This document shows positions 1 to 6,938 of a DNA stretch of 36,590 nt, piece by piece. Source of the stretch: Lentisphaerota bacterium (GTDB lineage: Bacteria; Verrucomicrobiota; Kiritimatiellia; PWTM01); the NCBI GenBank assembly GCA_016873715.1, contig VGWF01000037.1, positions 1 through 36,590 of the forward strand, written 5' to 3'. Each line of letters begins with the position of its first letter. The stretch's first letter is position 1. The notes below the pieces were generated by a model, which was not told the origin of the DNA, searched no databases, and saw only the letters and a list, made by a program, of their open reading frames with translations. The translations under genes were made by a program, and so were the position numbers.

Positions 1-200
1 TTGTGGGGGCTGGGTTCTGGGTGCTGGGCGCTGGGTGCTGGGTGCTGGGTGCTGGGTGCTGGGCGCTGGGCGCTGGGTGCTGGGTGCTGGGTGCTGGGCG
101 CTTGCTGTTGGGCGTTGGAAGTTCGGTGTTCGATGTTGGTTGTTCGATGCTCGAAGTTGGGCTTTGGATGTTGGTTGTTGGTTGTTGGATGTTGGTTGTT
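1..200. repeat. Degenerate heptamer array (TTSGRYG type)
   Basis: From about base 10 the sequence reads as some 27 consecutive 7-base units, first mostly CTGGGTG/CTGGGCG, then TTGGATG, TTCGATG and TTGGTTG, ending near base 200 just before the inositol-phosphatase gene. The same unit family recurs at 1225-1352 and, inverted, at 16875-16920. Because 7 is not a multiple of 3, the array gives odd Cys/Trp/Gly/Leu-rich open frames that are not genes. The array may continue left of the window. Bases 201-296 hold the ribosome binding site of the next gene and nothing else I recognise. Confidence 0.9.
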
Positions 201-296
201 GAGTCCGGACGTCCCGCGCGGCGTTGTGTGGAACGGCCGACGGCGGTATCCTGTCCGCCTTTCGCGCCGGCCCAACCCTCCGGCGAAGGGAGCCCG

Positions 297-1082
297 ATGA
301 ACCCGGTTTCGACATCCCGGCTGCTGGACATCTGCATCGCCGCCTCGCAGGCGGCGGGGCGGCACGCGGTGGACAACTTCGCGCGGCGCACCGAGACGCT
401 GGAGGTCGGCGCGCACGATGTGAAGCTCGCGCTGGACGTCGAGTGCCAGGGCGTCGCCGGCGGGGTCGTCCGCCGCGAGTTCCCGGACCACGCCCTGCTC
501 GGCGAGGAGCGCGGGCTGCGGGAGGACGGCGAGTACCGCTGGGTGATCGACCCGATCGACGGCACCGTCAACTTCTCCCACGGCGTCCCTTACTGGGGCA
601 ACTCGATCGCCGTCCAGCATCGCGGCCGCACCGTCGCGGGAGCCGTGTCGCTGCCGATGCTCGGCGAGATCTACGCGGCGACGATCGACGGTCCCGCGAC
701 GCTCAACGGCGCGCCGATCCGCGTGTCCGGCACGGCCGACCTCGCCCACAGCATCGTCTACACCGGCATGATCGAGACCGACGGCGACGACGGCGTCTCG
801 ATGCGCGTCACCACGCGGCTCGCGAAGGACGTCCAGAAGCTCCGCATCCTCGGCTCGGCGGCGGCGGAGTTGTGCTACGTCGCCTGCGGCCGCGGCGACG
901 GCTACGTCGAGACGACGATCCACCTCTGGGACCTCGCCGCCGGCGCCCTGTTCGTCGAACGCGCCGGGGGCACCTGCGAGATGCTCGAGGACCTCGGCGA
1001 TTTCACGATGCGCTACCTCGCCTCCAACGGCCGCATCCACGCCGCGTTCCGCCAGGCGACCCTCGACGCGATCCGCGCGTGA
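297..1082 (+). CDS. Inositol monophosphatase family protein
   Basis: A 261-residue Mg-dependent sugar-phosphate phosphatase of the inositol monophosphatase superfamily. The three metal-site signatures are visible: LGEERG (E70, E71), the DPIDGTVNF loop (D85, D88, T90) and LWDLAAG (D212). GSAAAEL before the last motif is also typical. Family members remove phosphate from myo-inositol-1-phosphate or related small phosphates, and the sequence alone does not fix the substrate. I start at ATG 297, preceded by AAGGGAG at about 8 bases. The frame stays open upstream only because the heptamer array has no stop there. It converges on sufU, and the 271-bp gap is mostly repeat. Confidence 0.93.
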   Translation: MNPVSTSRLLDICIAASQAAGRHAVDNFARRTETLEVGAHDVKLALDVECQGVAGGVVRREFPDHALLGEERGLREDGEYRWVIDPIDGTVNFSHGVPYWGNSIAVQHRGRTVAGAVSLPMLGEIYAATIDGPATLNGAPIRVSGTADLAHSIVYTGMIETDGDDGVSMRVTTRLAKDVQKLRILGSAAAELCYVACGRGDGYVETTIHLWDLAAGALFVERAGGTCEMLEDLGDFTMRYLASNGRIHAAFRQATLDAIRA

Positions 1083-1224
1083 GGGGGCGGAGGGTGGAGG
1101 ATTGAGGGTGGACGGCACCGTGGATGGTTCCCCGCCGATGGAGGGGCGAGCTACCGCGAGCCCGCACGCTGCGCCCCGTGACCCCCTCCACGGCCTCGCA
1201 TAGCTCGGCCCTCCATCACCCCTG

Positions 1225-1352
1225 TTGGGTGTTGGGTTTAGGAGGTTGGTTGTTGGGCGGTGGATGTTGGATGTTGGGTGTTGGATGTTGGACGTTGGGT
1301 GCCGGCGTCCGCACTTCGGCGTTCGGTGTTGGATGTTCGGCGTTCGATGTTC
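1225..1352. repeat. Second heptamer array, abutting the sufU stop codon
   Basis: Units of the form TTGGATG, TTGGGTG, TTCGGCG and TTCGATG follow one another with one interruption (about 1300-1318). The array starts 1-2 bases after the sufU TAA stop (read on the minus strand) and runs toward the end of the convergent phosphatase gene. A 29-base stretch (about 1325-1353, minus-strand sense) is identical to one at 16874-16902. The rest of the gap (1083-1224) holds G-rich sequence such as GGAGGGTGGAGGATTGAGGG with no gene. Confidence 0.88.
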
Positions 1353-1353
1353 G

Positions 1354-1782
1354 TTATCGATCCGCCTTCTCCAGCGCCTTCTTCATGGCATGCCAGCACA
1401 TGGTGGCGCACTTGATGCGCATGGGGAAGTCGCGGACGCCGGAGAGCGCCTCGACGTCCTCCATGCCCTGCGAATCCCACTCGCGCTCGCCGCGCATCAT
1501 GGCGACGAACGCGTCGGCGGTGCGGCGGAACTCGTCCGGCGTGCGGCCGACGGCGAACTCGCTCATCATCGACGCGGCGGCGGTGGAGATCGCGCAGCCG
1601 TGGCTCTCGTGGCGGACGCCGGCGATGCGGTCGTCCTTCACCTCCACCGCGAGGCGGATGTGGTCGCCGCAGGACGGGTTGACCTCCTCCGCCGCGACCT
1701 CGGCATCGGCGACCGCGCCCGCGTGGCGCGGACTGCGGTAGTGGTCGAGGATGACCTCCTGGTAGAGCGCGTCAAGGTCCAT
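1354..1782 (-). CDS. sufU: SufU/IscU-type Fe-S cluster assembly protein
   Basis: A 142-residue cytoplasmic protein of the SufU/NifU-N family. It carries the three conserved cysteines in NPSCGD (C38, with D40), HGCAIS (C63) and RIKCATMCW (C125), and the SufU-type insertion before the third cysteine (residues ~95-118, ending VRDFP). In Firmicutes-type systems SufU is a zinc protein that accepts persulfide sulfur from SufS, so the pairing here fits a SufS-SufU sulfur relay. The ATG overlaps the end of sufS by 11 bases, which implies co-translation. No sufBCD is visible in the window. Confidence 0.95.
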   Translation of the reverse strand: MDLDALYQEVILDHYRSPRHAGAVADAEVAAEEVNPSCGDHIRLAVEVKDDRIAGVRHESHGCAISTAAASMMSEFAVGRTPDEFRRTADAFVAMMRGEREWDSQGMEDVEALSGVRDFPMRIKCATMCWHAMKKALEKADR

Positions 1783-3046
1783 GGCCGAAGTAGGCGCGCG
1801 CCCGCACGACGGCGTCGGCGAGGCGGGCGACCTCCTCCTCGAGGTTGTAGAAGGCGAGGCTGGCGCGGTTGACGGCCGGCACGCCGAGGCGGCGCATCAG
1901 CGGCTGGCAGCAGAGGTGCCCGGCGCGGATCGCGATGCCGTCGCCGTCGAGGAACTGGGCGAGGTCGTGCGGGTGGACGCCGTCCACGGCGAACGACACC
2001 GCCCCGCCGCGCTCCGGCGCGTCGCCGTACACGCGGACTCCCGGCAGCGCCCGCAGCGCGGCGACGGCGTGGCGGGTGAGGTCGCGCTCGTAGGCGGCCA
2101 GCGTGTCGCGGCCGAGACGGTTGAGGTAGTCGAAGGCAGCGCCGAGGCCGATCGCGGACGAGACGTTCGGCGTGCCCGCCTCGAACTTGTGGGGGATCTC
2201 GGCCCACGTGGATTCCTCGAGGCCGACGCGGTCGATCATCTCGCCGCCGCCGAGGAAGGGGTCCATCGTCTCCAGCAGGTCCGCGCGCGCGTAGAGCACG
2301 CCGATGCCCGTCGGCCCGCACATCTTGTGGCCGGAGAACGCGAGGAAATCGCAGCCGAGGTCGCGGACCGAGACCGGCATGTGCGCGACGCTCTGGGCGC
2401 CGTCGACGAGGACCAGCGCGCCGGCCTTGTGCGCGGCGGCGGCGAGGTCGCGGACGGGGTTGACGGTGCCGAGCACGTTGGACATCTGCGTGACGGCGGC
2501 CAGCCTCACGCCGCCGGCGGCTAGGTGCGCGGCGAAGGCGTCGAGGTCGAGCGTGCCGTCCGGCAGCACCGGGACGAACCGCAGCGAAGCCCCCGCCGCC
2601 TTCGCGGCGAGCTGCCACGGGATGAGGTTGCTGTGGTGCTCCATCTCCGTCAGCAGGATCGCATCGCCCGGCTTCAGGAACTTGCGGGCCCAGGCGTGGG
2701 CGACGAGGTTGACGCCCTCGGTGGTGCCGCGGGTGAAGACGATCTCGCGCGGCGAGCCGGCGCCGATCCAGGCGGCGGCGGACTTGCGCACCTCCTCGTA
2801 GCGGCGCGTCGCCTCCTCGGCCAGGAAGTGAAAGGCGCGGTGGACGTTGGCGTTGCAGGTGCCGTAGTACTGGCAGACCGCCTGGATGACCTCCGAGGGC
2901 TTCTGGGTCGTCGCGGCGTTGTCGAGGTAGGTCAGCGGCCTGCCGCGGACGGTCTGCTGCAGCACGGGGAAGTCGCGCCGGACGGCCCGCGGGTCGAACG
3001 ACGAGCGGCGCGCGGCAGACGGGCAGACGGGGCAGCAGGCGTCCAT
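1772..3046 (-). CDS. sufS: Cysteine desulfurase SufS
   Basis: A 424-residue group II cysteine desulfurase, PLP-dependent, taking sulfur from cysteine for Fe-S clusters. Seen in order: LDNAATTQKP (~41-50), NVHRAFHFLAEEAT (~67-80), the TRGTTEGVN phosphate loop (~105), EMEHHSN (~134), VDGAQSVAHM (~214), the PLP lysine in SGHKMCGPTG (K241) and RAGHLCCQP with the active-site cysteine (C379). I use ATG 3046. A GTG 39 bases upstream is possible but adds no family-like sequence. The first 15 residues contain three cysteines (MDACCPVCP), which is unusual for SufS. The minus strand has TATCGT about 15 bases before the ATG as a possible -10 box. Confidence 0.95.
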   Translation of the reverse strand: MDACCPVCPSAARRSSFDPRAVRRDFPVLQQTVRGRPLTYLDNAATTQKPSEVIQAVCQYYGTCNANVHRAFHFLAEEATRRYEEVRKSAAAWIGAGSPREIVFTRGTTEGVNLVAHAWARKFLKPGDAILLTEMEHHSNLIPWQLAAKAAGASLRFVPVLPDGTLDLDAFAAHLAAGGVRLAAVTQMSNVLGTVNPVRDLAAAAHKAGALVLVDGAQSVAHMPVSVRDLGCDFLAFSGHKMCGPTGIGVLYARADLLETMDPFLGGGEMIDRVGLEESTWAEIPHKFEAGTPNVSSAIGLGAAFDYLNRLGRDTLAAYERDLTRHAVAALRALPGVRVYGDAPERGGAVSFAVDGVHPHDLAQFLDGDGIAIRAGHLCCQPLMRRLGVPAVNRASLAFYNLEEEVARLADAVVRARAYFGHGP

Positions 3047-3113
3047 GGCAGGGCCACGATACCGCGGCCGGCCTGGAATTTCCACCGGCGGCCGGATCGG
3101 GCGGTCGCGGAGC

Positions 3114-3980
3114 CTACGCCAGGGACTTCTTGATCTCGTCGATGCGGGCCTTCAGCGACTCGGCCTGCATCACGACGAGGCGGTCGAGATCCGAGGTCAG
3201 CGTCGGCGGCACCGCGGGGCGCGCGGCGGAGGCCAGTTTCGCCTTCAGGTCCTCGACCTGGTGCTGGAGGTCGGCCTTCTCGACGGCGTGCTGCCCGGCG
3301 ATCGACCGCAGCGCGTTCTCGGCCTTCTCCGCGCGCAGCATGGCCTCGGACAGCGCCTTCTCCGCGGCGGCGAGCCGGGCGTCGCGTTCGCCCGCAGCCC
3401 TCTTCAGGTCCTCGGGCGAATCCGCCGGCCCGGCCACGGAGGGCGGAGGGACGTTGGCCTCCTCGCGGGCCGCCGGAGCGGGCGATGCGGCCTCGACGGG
3501 GAGCACAATGGTCTTCGGTTCGGCTGCGGGCGGAGGCGGCGGCGCGGAGGGCATGGCGGTCCTCGGTGCGGGAGCGGCGGAGGACGCCTCGGACACCATG
3601 GAGATCGCACCGCACTCCTTGCACCGGATCTTCTTTCCGGCCAGTGCCGACTTGAGAGTCATCGGCCGCTTGCAGCCGGTGCACTCCATGGAGATCGTCC
3701 CGGCCCCGGCATCGGCGGCCGGCGCGGGCGCGGACGCGGGCGCCAACGCGGGCACCGACGCGGGCGGCGTGGAGACCGGCTTGAGCGGGGCGAGGGGCTT
3801 GAGCGGCGTCTTGGGCGACGGCGACGGGGCCGGCGGCTGCGACGGCGGCGACGAGGCCGCCCCCTGGAGCGGGATCATCGCCCCGCACTTGAGGCACTTG
3901 AATTCCTTGAGGCTCTTCGCGAACCCCTCGCGGAGTTTCAGCGACGTTCCGCACGACTGGCACTTGATGGTCACGACCAT
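3114..3980 (-). CDS. Double zinc-ribbon protein with Pro-rich linker and coiled coil
   Basis: A 288-residue protein of unknown function. Residues ~5-40 form one CxxC...CxxC zinc ribbon (KCQSCGTSLKLR then FKCLKCGAM). A Pro/Ala/Ser linker follows, then a second ribbon at ~98-135 (MECTGCKRPM then IRCKECGAIS), another Pro-rich linker and a C-terminal charged helical segment (~190-288, heptad-like Ala/Glu/Lys) likely to be a coiled coil. The N-terminal ribbon resembles the MJ0042-type fingers common in Planctomycetes and Verrucomicrobia, usually of unknown role. ATG 3980 is preceded by GGAGG at 9 bases, which decides the start. TATAGGT on the minus strand near 4030 is a plausible -10. Confidence 0.8.
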   Translation of the reverse strand: MVVTIKCQSCGTSLKLREGFAKSLKEFKCLKCGAMIPLQGAASSPPSQPPAPSPSPKTPLKPLAPLKPVSTPPASVPALAPASAPAPAADAGAGTISMECTGCKRPMTLKSALAGKKIRCKECGAISMVSEASSAAPAPRTAMPSAPPPPPAAEPKTIVLPVEAASPAPAAREEANVPPPSVAGPADSPEDLKRAAGERDARLAAAEKALSEAMLRAEKAENALRSIAGQHAVEKADLQHQVEDLKAKLASAARPAVPPTLTSDLDRLVVMQAESLKARIDEIKKSLA

Positions 3981-4197
3981 GGCGCATCCTCCGCCGCCGC
4001 AGGCGGCGTCTGTGGAAGTCCGCACCTATACCGCGGCCGGATGCGCGGGACAAGCCCCAATCCGCCCCTTGACCGCCACCGGGCGCATCTCCGGTTCACT
4101 GCCCTGATCCTGCGGGCGCCTTCGTCATCGCCGCAGAGGACCGGAGATATGCCCCTCCGGCCATCACCCCGCGCACGATCGGCGGTGGCCCCGCAGG

Positions 4198-4267
4198 GTA
4201 GTCATCACGCTCCGCGTGATGACAAGCCGGATTGCGGAGATGTCCTCACGCGGAGCGTGAGGACTAC
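4198..4267. repeat. REPIN: two inverted REP hairpins with GTAG feet
   Basis: Two perfect 10-bp stems with 3-base loops lie in opposite orientation. The first is GTCATCACGC-TCC-GCGTGATGAC (4201-4223), preceded by GTA at 4198. The second is GTCCTCACGC-GGA-GCGTGAGGAC (4242-4264), followed by TAC. Read outward, each hairpin begins with GTAG, the foot typical of REP sequences mobilised by RAYT (TnpA-REP) transposases, and an inverted pair with a short spacer is a REPIN. No RAYT gene lies in the window. The surrounding 390-bp gap (3981-4370) otherwise holds only the two copies of an AGGACCGGAGAT motif (about 4137 and 4303). Confidence 0.82.
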
Positions 4268-4370
4268 GTTGGCGCCCGCCCCCGGCCGTCACCGTGCCCA
4301 GGACCGGAGATGCGCCCACCGCCACCTGCGGCTTGCGGAGGGCCCCGGGCGGGTATAGCATCGTCTCGTG

Positions 4371-4646
4371 ATGACCTCGCGACGCGGGATTCTTGCATGG
4401 ATCGTCGCCCTGGTGGCGGCCGGCGGCCGGCCGGGCGGGGCCGCCGACGATTCGGCCTCGATGATCCGGAGCATCGCCTACGACGCGGCGACGCAGACGC
4501 TCACGGTCGTGATGGCGAAGGACGGCCGGACCTACCGGCATCTCCGCGTCCCGGAGAAGGTCTACCGCGACTTCATGGCGGCCAAGTCGAAGGGCACCTT
4601 CTACCTTCTCCACATCAAGGGCCGCTACGAGTTCAGCGCGCAGTAA
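4371..4646 (+). CDS. Exported KTSC-domain small protein
   Basis: A 91-residue protein. Residues 1-25 look like a signal peptide or N-terminal membrane anchor (RRGILAWIVALVAAGG). Residues ~28-90 match the KTSC domain pattern: a serine-led strand (SMIRSIAYD), TLTVVMAKDGRTYRHLRVP, then VYRDFMAAKSKGTFYLLHIKGRYEF. KTSC domains are small and of unknown function, usually cytosolic, so an exported form is a little unusual. TATAGC lies about 18 bases before ATG 4371 and may be the -10 box. GTG 4368 is an alternative start. Confidence 0.75.
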   Translation: MTSRRGILAWIVALVAAGGRPGGAADDSASMIRSIAYDAATQTLTVVMAKDGRTYRHLRVPEKVYRDFMAAKSKGTFYLLHIKGRYEFSAQ

Positions 4647-4664
4647 TCCACGGCCGAAGCGGGC

Positions 4665-4693
4665 TTGAAACGCCGCCGCGCTTCCGGCAAGAT
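4665..4693 (+). promoter_or_regulatory. Possible sigma-70-like promoter of the rnf operon
   Basis: TTGAAA (4665-4670) and CAAGAT (4688-4693) are 17 bases apart, directly ahead of the small Cys-rich gene that begins the rnf operon. The -35 box is good and the -10 box is poor, and the start codon lies only 8 bases downstream. Treat it as a weak candidate. Confidence 0.25.
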
Positions 4694-4701
4694 GGATTCC
4701 T

Positions 4702-5004
4702 ATGCATTCGACGCACGAATCCGCCGGCGCTGGCTGTCGCGGATGCTGCGGCGGTTGCGCCGGCGGCGCGCCGGAAGCGCCGCCCCCCCCGGGGAGCCCG
4801 ACGGGCTGGGGCATGGTCGGATGGTCGGCCGGGGTCTTCCTCGTTCCCATCCTGACCGCGGCGGCCGGCGCCGCGCTGGGCGGGGCGGACCGCTCGATGC
4901 AGGCCGTCGGGGGCGTCTCCGGGTTGCTGGCGGGTGCGGGTTTCATGGCGGTCGTCTTCCGGCTGGTTCGCCGGGGCGACCGCGCGCAGGGGGTGTCTCG
5001 ATGA
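4702..5004 (+). CDS. Small Cys-rich two-helix membrane protein leading the rnf operon (RseC-like?)
   Basis: A 100-residue protein with a cysteine cluster near the N terminus (CRGCCGGC, residues ~13-20), a Pro/Gly linker and two membrane helices (~38-60 and ~67-88), ending in a basic tail. Its stop overlaps the rnfC start (ATGA at 5001-5004), so it is translationally coupled to rnfC. RseC/MucC proteins, found with rnf/rsx genes in several phyla, also combine an N-terminal Cys cluster with two helices. They are larger (~150 residues), so this may be a reduced relative or an unrelated protein. A role in Rnf assembly or cluster maturation is inference from position. Confidence 0.65.
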   Translation: MHSTHESAGAGCRGCCGGCAGGAPEAPPPPGSPTGWGMVGWSAGVFLVPILTAAAGAALGGADRSMQAVGGVSGLLAGAGFMAVVFRLVRRGDRAQGVSR

Positions 5005-6368
5005 GTGCAACGGCATCGGAGTCCACGGGCACGGGCCGGTTCGCGCGGGGGGTTCATCCGGCGGACCGGAAGGCGCTCGCGCGCCACCTGCCGATCGAGG
5101 TTCTCCCCACGCCCCCCGTCGTCACCGTGCCCGTCCTCCAGCACACCGGCGCGCCGTGCAAGCCCGTCGTCGCGATGAAGCAGGAGGTGCCCGCCGGCGC
5201 CGTGCTGGCCGACACCGACGCCTTCGTCTCCGCCCCCGTCCACACGCCGGTCGCCGGCGCCGTGCAGAAGGAAACGGTCGCGACGCTGCCCAACGGCCGG
5301 CACGTCAAGGTCATCCCGGTCAAGACGGGCCCCGAGCAGCTCTCCGCCGAGGCCCTGTGGGCCGACCTCTACGGCGGCGAGTGGCCGCTGGAGGGCATCG
5401 GGGCGCTGGATCCCGCCGAGATCGTGAAGGCCATCCGCGCCGCCGGCATCGTCGGCCAGGGCGGCGCCGCGTTCCCGACCCACGTGAAGCTGGCGCGCAA
5501 CCCGAAGAAGCCGGTCGACACGATCCTCGTCAACGGCTGCGAGTGCGAACCCTACCTGACGGCCGATTACCGGCTGATGATCGAGGCCCCGGAGCCGATC
5601 GTCGCGGGCACCCTGATCGCGGCCCGCGCGGCGGGCGCCGCCGGCGCCGTGATCGCCGTCGAGGACAACAAGCCCGAGGCGATCGAGGCGCTGCGCAAGG
5701 CGGCGACGGGCACCCCGGTGAAGGTCGCCGCGATGTCGACGCAGTACCCGATGGGCGGCGAGAAGCAGACGGTGCGCGCGTCGCTCGGCCGGACGATCCC
5801 GACCGGCGGACTGCCGCTCGACGTCGGCGTCGTCGTCATCAACGTCGCCACCGCGGCGGCCATCGCGCGCGCGGTGCAGCGCGGCAAGCCCCTCACCCAT
5901 CGCGTCGTCAGCGTGACCGGCGCGGGGATCGCCAATCCCAAGAACCTCCTTGCGCCCGTCGGCGCCTCCTACGCGGACCTCATCGCCCACTGCGGCGGCC
6001 TGAAGCCCGACGCGGCGCGCGTGATCGCCGGCGGCCCGATGATGGGCTTCTCCCTCGGCGCGTTCCAGACGCCGGTCACGAAGGGCACGAGCGGCATCGT
6101 CGTGCTGACGGCAGAGGACGTGAAGCGGTCCGCGGAGACCTCCTGCGTCCGCTGCGGCCGCTGCGTCGACGTCTGCCCCCTGAACCTCGTCCCCTCGCGC
6201 CTCGCGCTCGCCTCGCGCCACAAGGACTGGACCCTCGCGAAGCGCTACCACCTTGCCGCCTGCATGGAATGCGGCTGCTGCGCCTACGTCTGCCCCGCCG
6301 CGATCCCGCTGGTGCAGCTGATGCGGATGGGGAAGGCGCAGATGCAGAAGGAAATGACGAAATCCTGA
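5001..6368 (+). CDS. rnfC: Rnf electron transport complex subunit RnfC
   Basis: A 455-residue peripheral subunit of the ion-translocating ferredoxin:NAD+ oxidoreductase. It shows the N-terminal barrel/sandwich region (KQEVPAGAVLADTDAFV...PVAGAV, ~56-85), the GQGGAAFPTHVKL nucleotide/FMN region (~152), NGCECEPYLTADYRLM (~178), and two [4Fe-4S] motifs: CVRCGRCVDVCP (C382, 385, 388, 392) and CMECGCCAYVCP (C421, 424, 427, 431). These ferredoxin motifs distinguish it from NqrA. The start is ATG 5001. The last residues (from EMTKS) are read from sequence also found at the end of rnfD (GGAAATGACGAA), so the native C terminus seems to have been replaced by repeat DNA. Confidence 0.95.
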   Translation: MSATASESTGTGRFARGVHPADRKALARHLPIEVLPTPPVVTVPVLQHTGAPCKPVVAMKQEVPAGAVLADTDAFVSAPVHTPVAGAVQKETVATLPNGRHVKVIPVKTGPEQLSAEALWADLYGGEWPLEGIGALDPAEIVKAIRAAGIVGQGGAAFPTHVKLARNPKKPVDTILVNGCECEPYLTADYRLMIEAPEPIVAGTLIAARAAGAAGAVIAVEDNKPEAIEALRKAATGTPVKVAAMSTQYPMGGEKQTVRASLGRTIPTGGLPLDVGVVVINVATAAAIARAVQRGKPLTHRVVSVTGAGIANPKNLLAPVGASYADLIAHCGGLKPDAARVIAGGPMMGFSLGAFQTPVTKGTSGIVVLTAEDVKRSAETSCVRCGRCVDVCPLNLVPSRLALASRHKDWTLAKRYHLAACMECGCCAYVCPAAIPLVQLMRMGKAQMQKEMTKS

Positions 6369-6920
6369 TTCCGAAGCACGAAACAAGCACAAAGCCCCGA
6401 TTCTGAAGCACAAGACAGGCACGCGAACCGAAGCACGAAACGGACGACCCCGGGAACCCGGCGATTTCGAATGAAGGCGGACGGAGCTCCGAAATACGAC
6501 TTGGAGGAACGCACGGAGGTGTTCGCCTCGGACGTGCGCCGGCGGGTCCGCGGCCTGGCCATGACGGTGGCCCATCTGGAGGATGCGAAGCAACTCGTCC
6601 GGGCGTCCGGCTCCGTGGCGGCGAACTACATCGAAGCCAACGACGCCCTGAGCAAGAAGGACTTCGTGATGCACATCAAGATATGCCGGAAGGAATCGAA
6701 GGAGTCGCGGCTGTGGCTTCGGCTGCTCGATCTCGACGGCCCGATCTCGGACGAACGCGGCCGGCTGGCCCAGGAAGCCACGGAACTGACCAACATCTTC
6801 GGCGCAATTCTGAGGAAGTCCGAATGATGCCTTTCCTCTCCACGACGCCGGCCTGCGGGACGCCCGTTTGGGGTTTTCCCCTTGGTGTTTCGGATTTGTT
6901 TCGTGCTTCGGAATTAGGAT
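6350..6920. mobile_element. Inverted-repeat cassette carrying a four-helix-bundle gene, inserted in the rnf operon
   Basis: The terminal repeats are 6362-6386 and 6896-6920 (inverted, 24 of 25 identical, core CCGAAGCACGAAACAA). The left end also has two degenerate internal copies (CTGAAGCACAAGACAGGCAC near 6402 and CCGAAGCACGAAACGGAC near 6427). The only gene between the repeats is the four-helix-bundle gene at 6471-6827. The junction GGAAATGACGAA (6350-6361) recurs at 7927-7938 where the gene-less relative begins. The cassette separates rnfC from rnfD by 570 bp, whereas rnfG-E-A are 9-10 bp apart. No transposase is present. Calling it mobile is inference from the inverted repeats, the second copy and its position. 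Confidence 0.6.
6471..6827 (+). CDS. Four-helix-bundle protein (S23 / 23S rRNA intervening-sequence family)
   Basis: A 118-residue protein with the family signature: YDLEERTEVFASDVRRRVRG (~9-28), then HLEDAKQLVRASGSVAANYI (~36-55), EANDALSKKDFVMHIKICRK (~56-75) and ESKESRLWLRLLDL (~76-89). The fold is four antiparallel helices, typically a pentamer. Relatives are encoded in intervening sequences of 23S rRNA genes (Leptospira, Coxiella) and as stand-alone genes scattered through Verrucomicrobia, Planctomycetes and others. The avd protein of diversity-generating retroelements shares the fold. Biochemical function is unknown, and nucleic-acid binding is suspected from the basic surface. Here it sits alone inside an inverted-repeat cassette, not in an rRNA gene. 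The ATG has no good Shine-Dalgarno sequence. Confidence 0.92.
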   Translation: MKADGAPKYDLEERTEVFASDVRRRVRGLAMTVAHLEDAKQLVRASGSVAANYIEANDALSKKDFVMHIKICRKESKESRLWLRLLDLDGPISDERGRLAQEATELTNIFGAILRKSE

Positions 6921-6938
6921 CTCGGATTTGAACCCCTT

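Noticed and set aside
3-296. N-terminal Cys/Trp/Gly-rich extension of the phosphatase
   Set aside because: It is translated heptamer array; the true start with a Shine-Dalgarno sequence is at 297.
6369-6470. 23S rRNA intervening sequence context for the four-helix-bundle gene
   Set aside because: No rRNA sequence flanks the gene; it lies between rnf genes.
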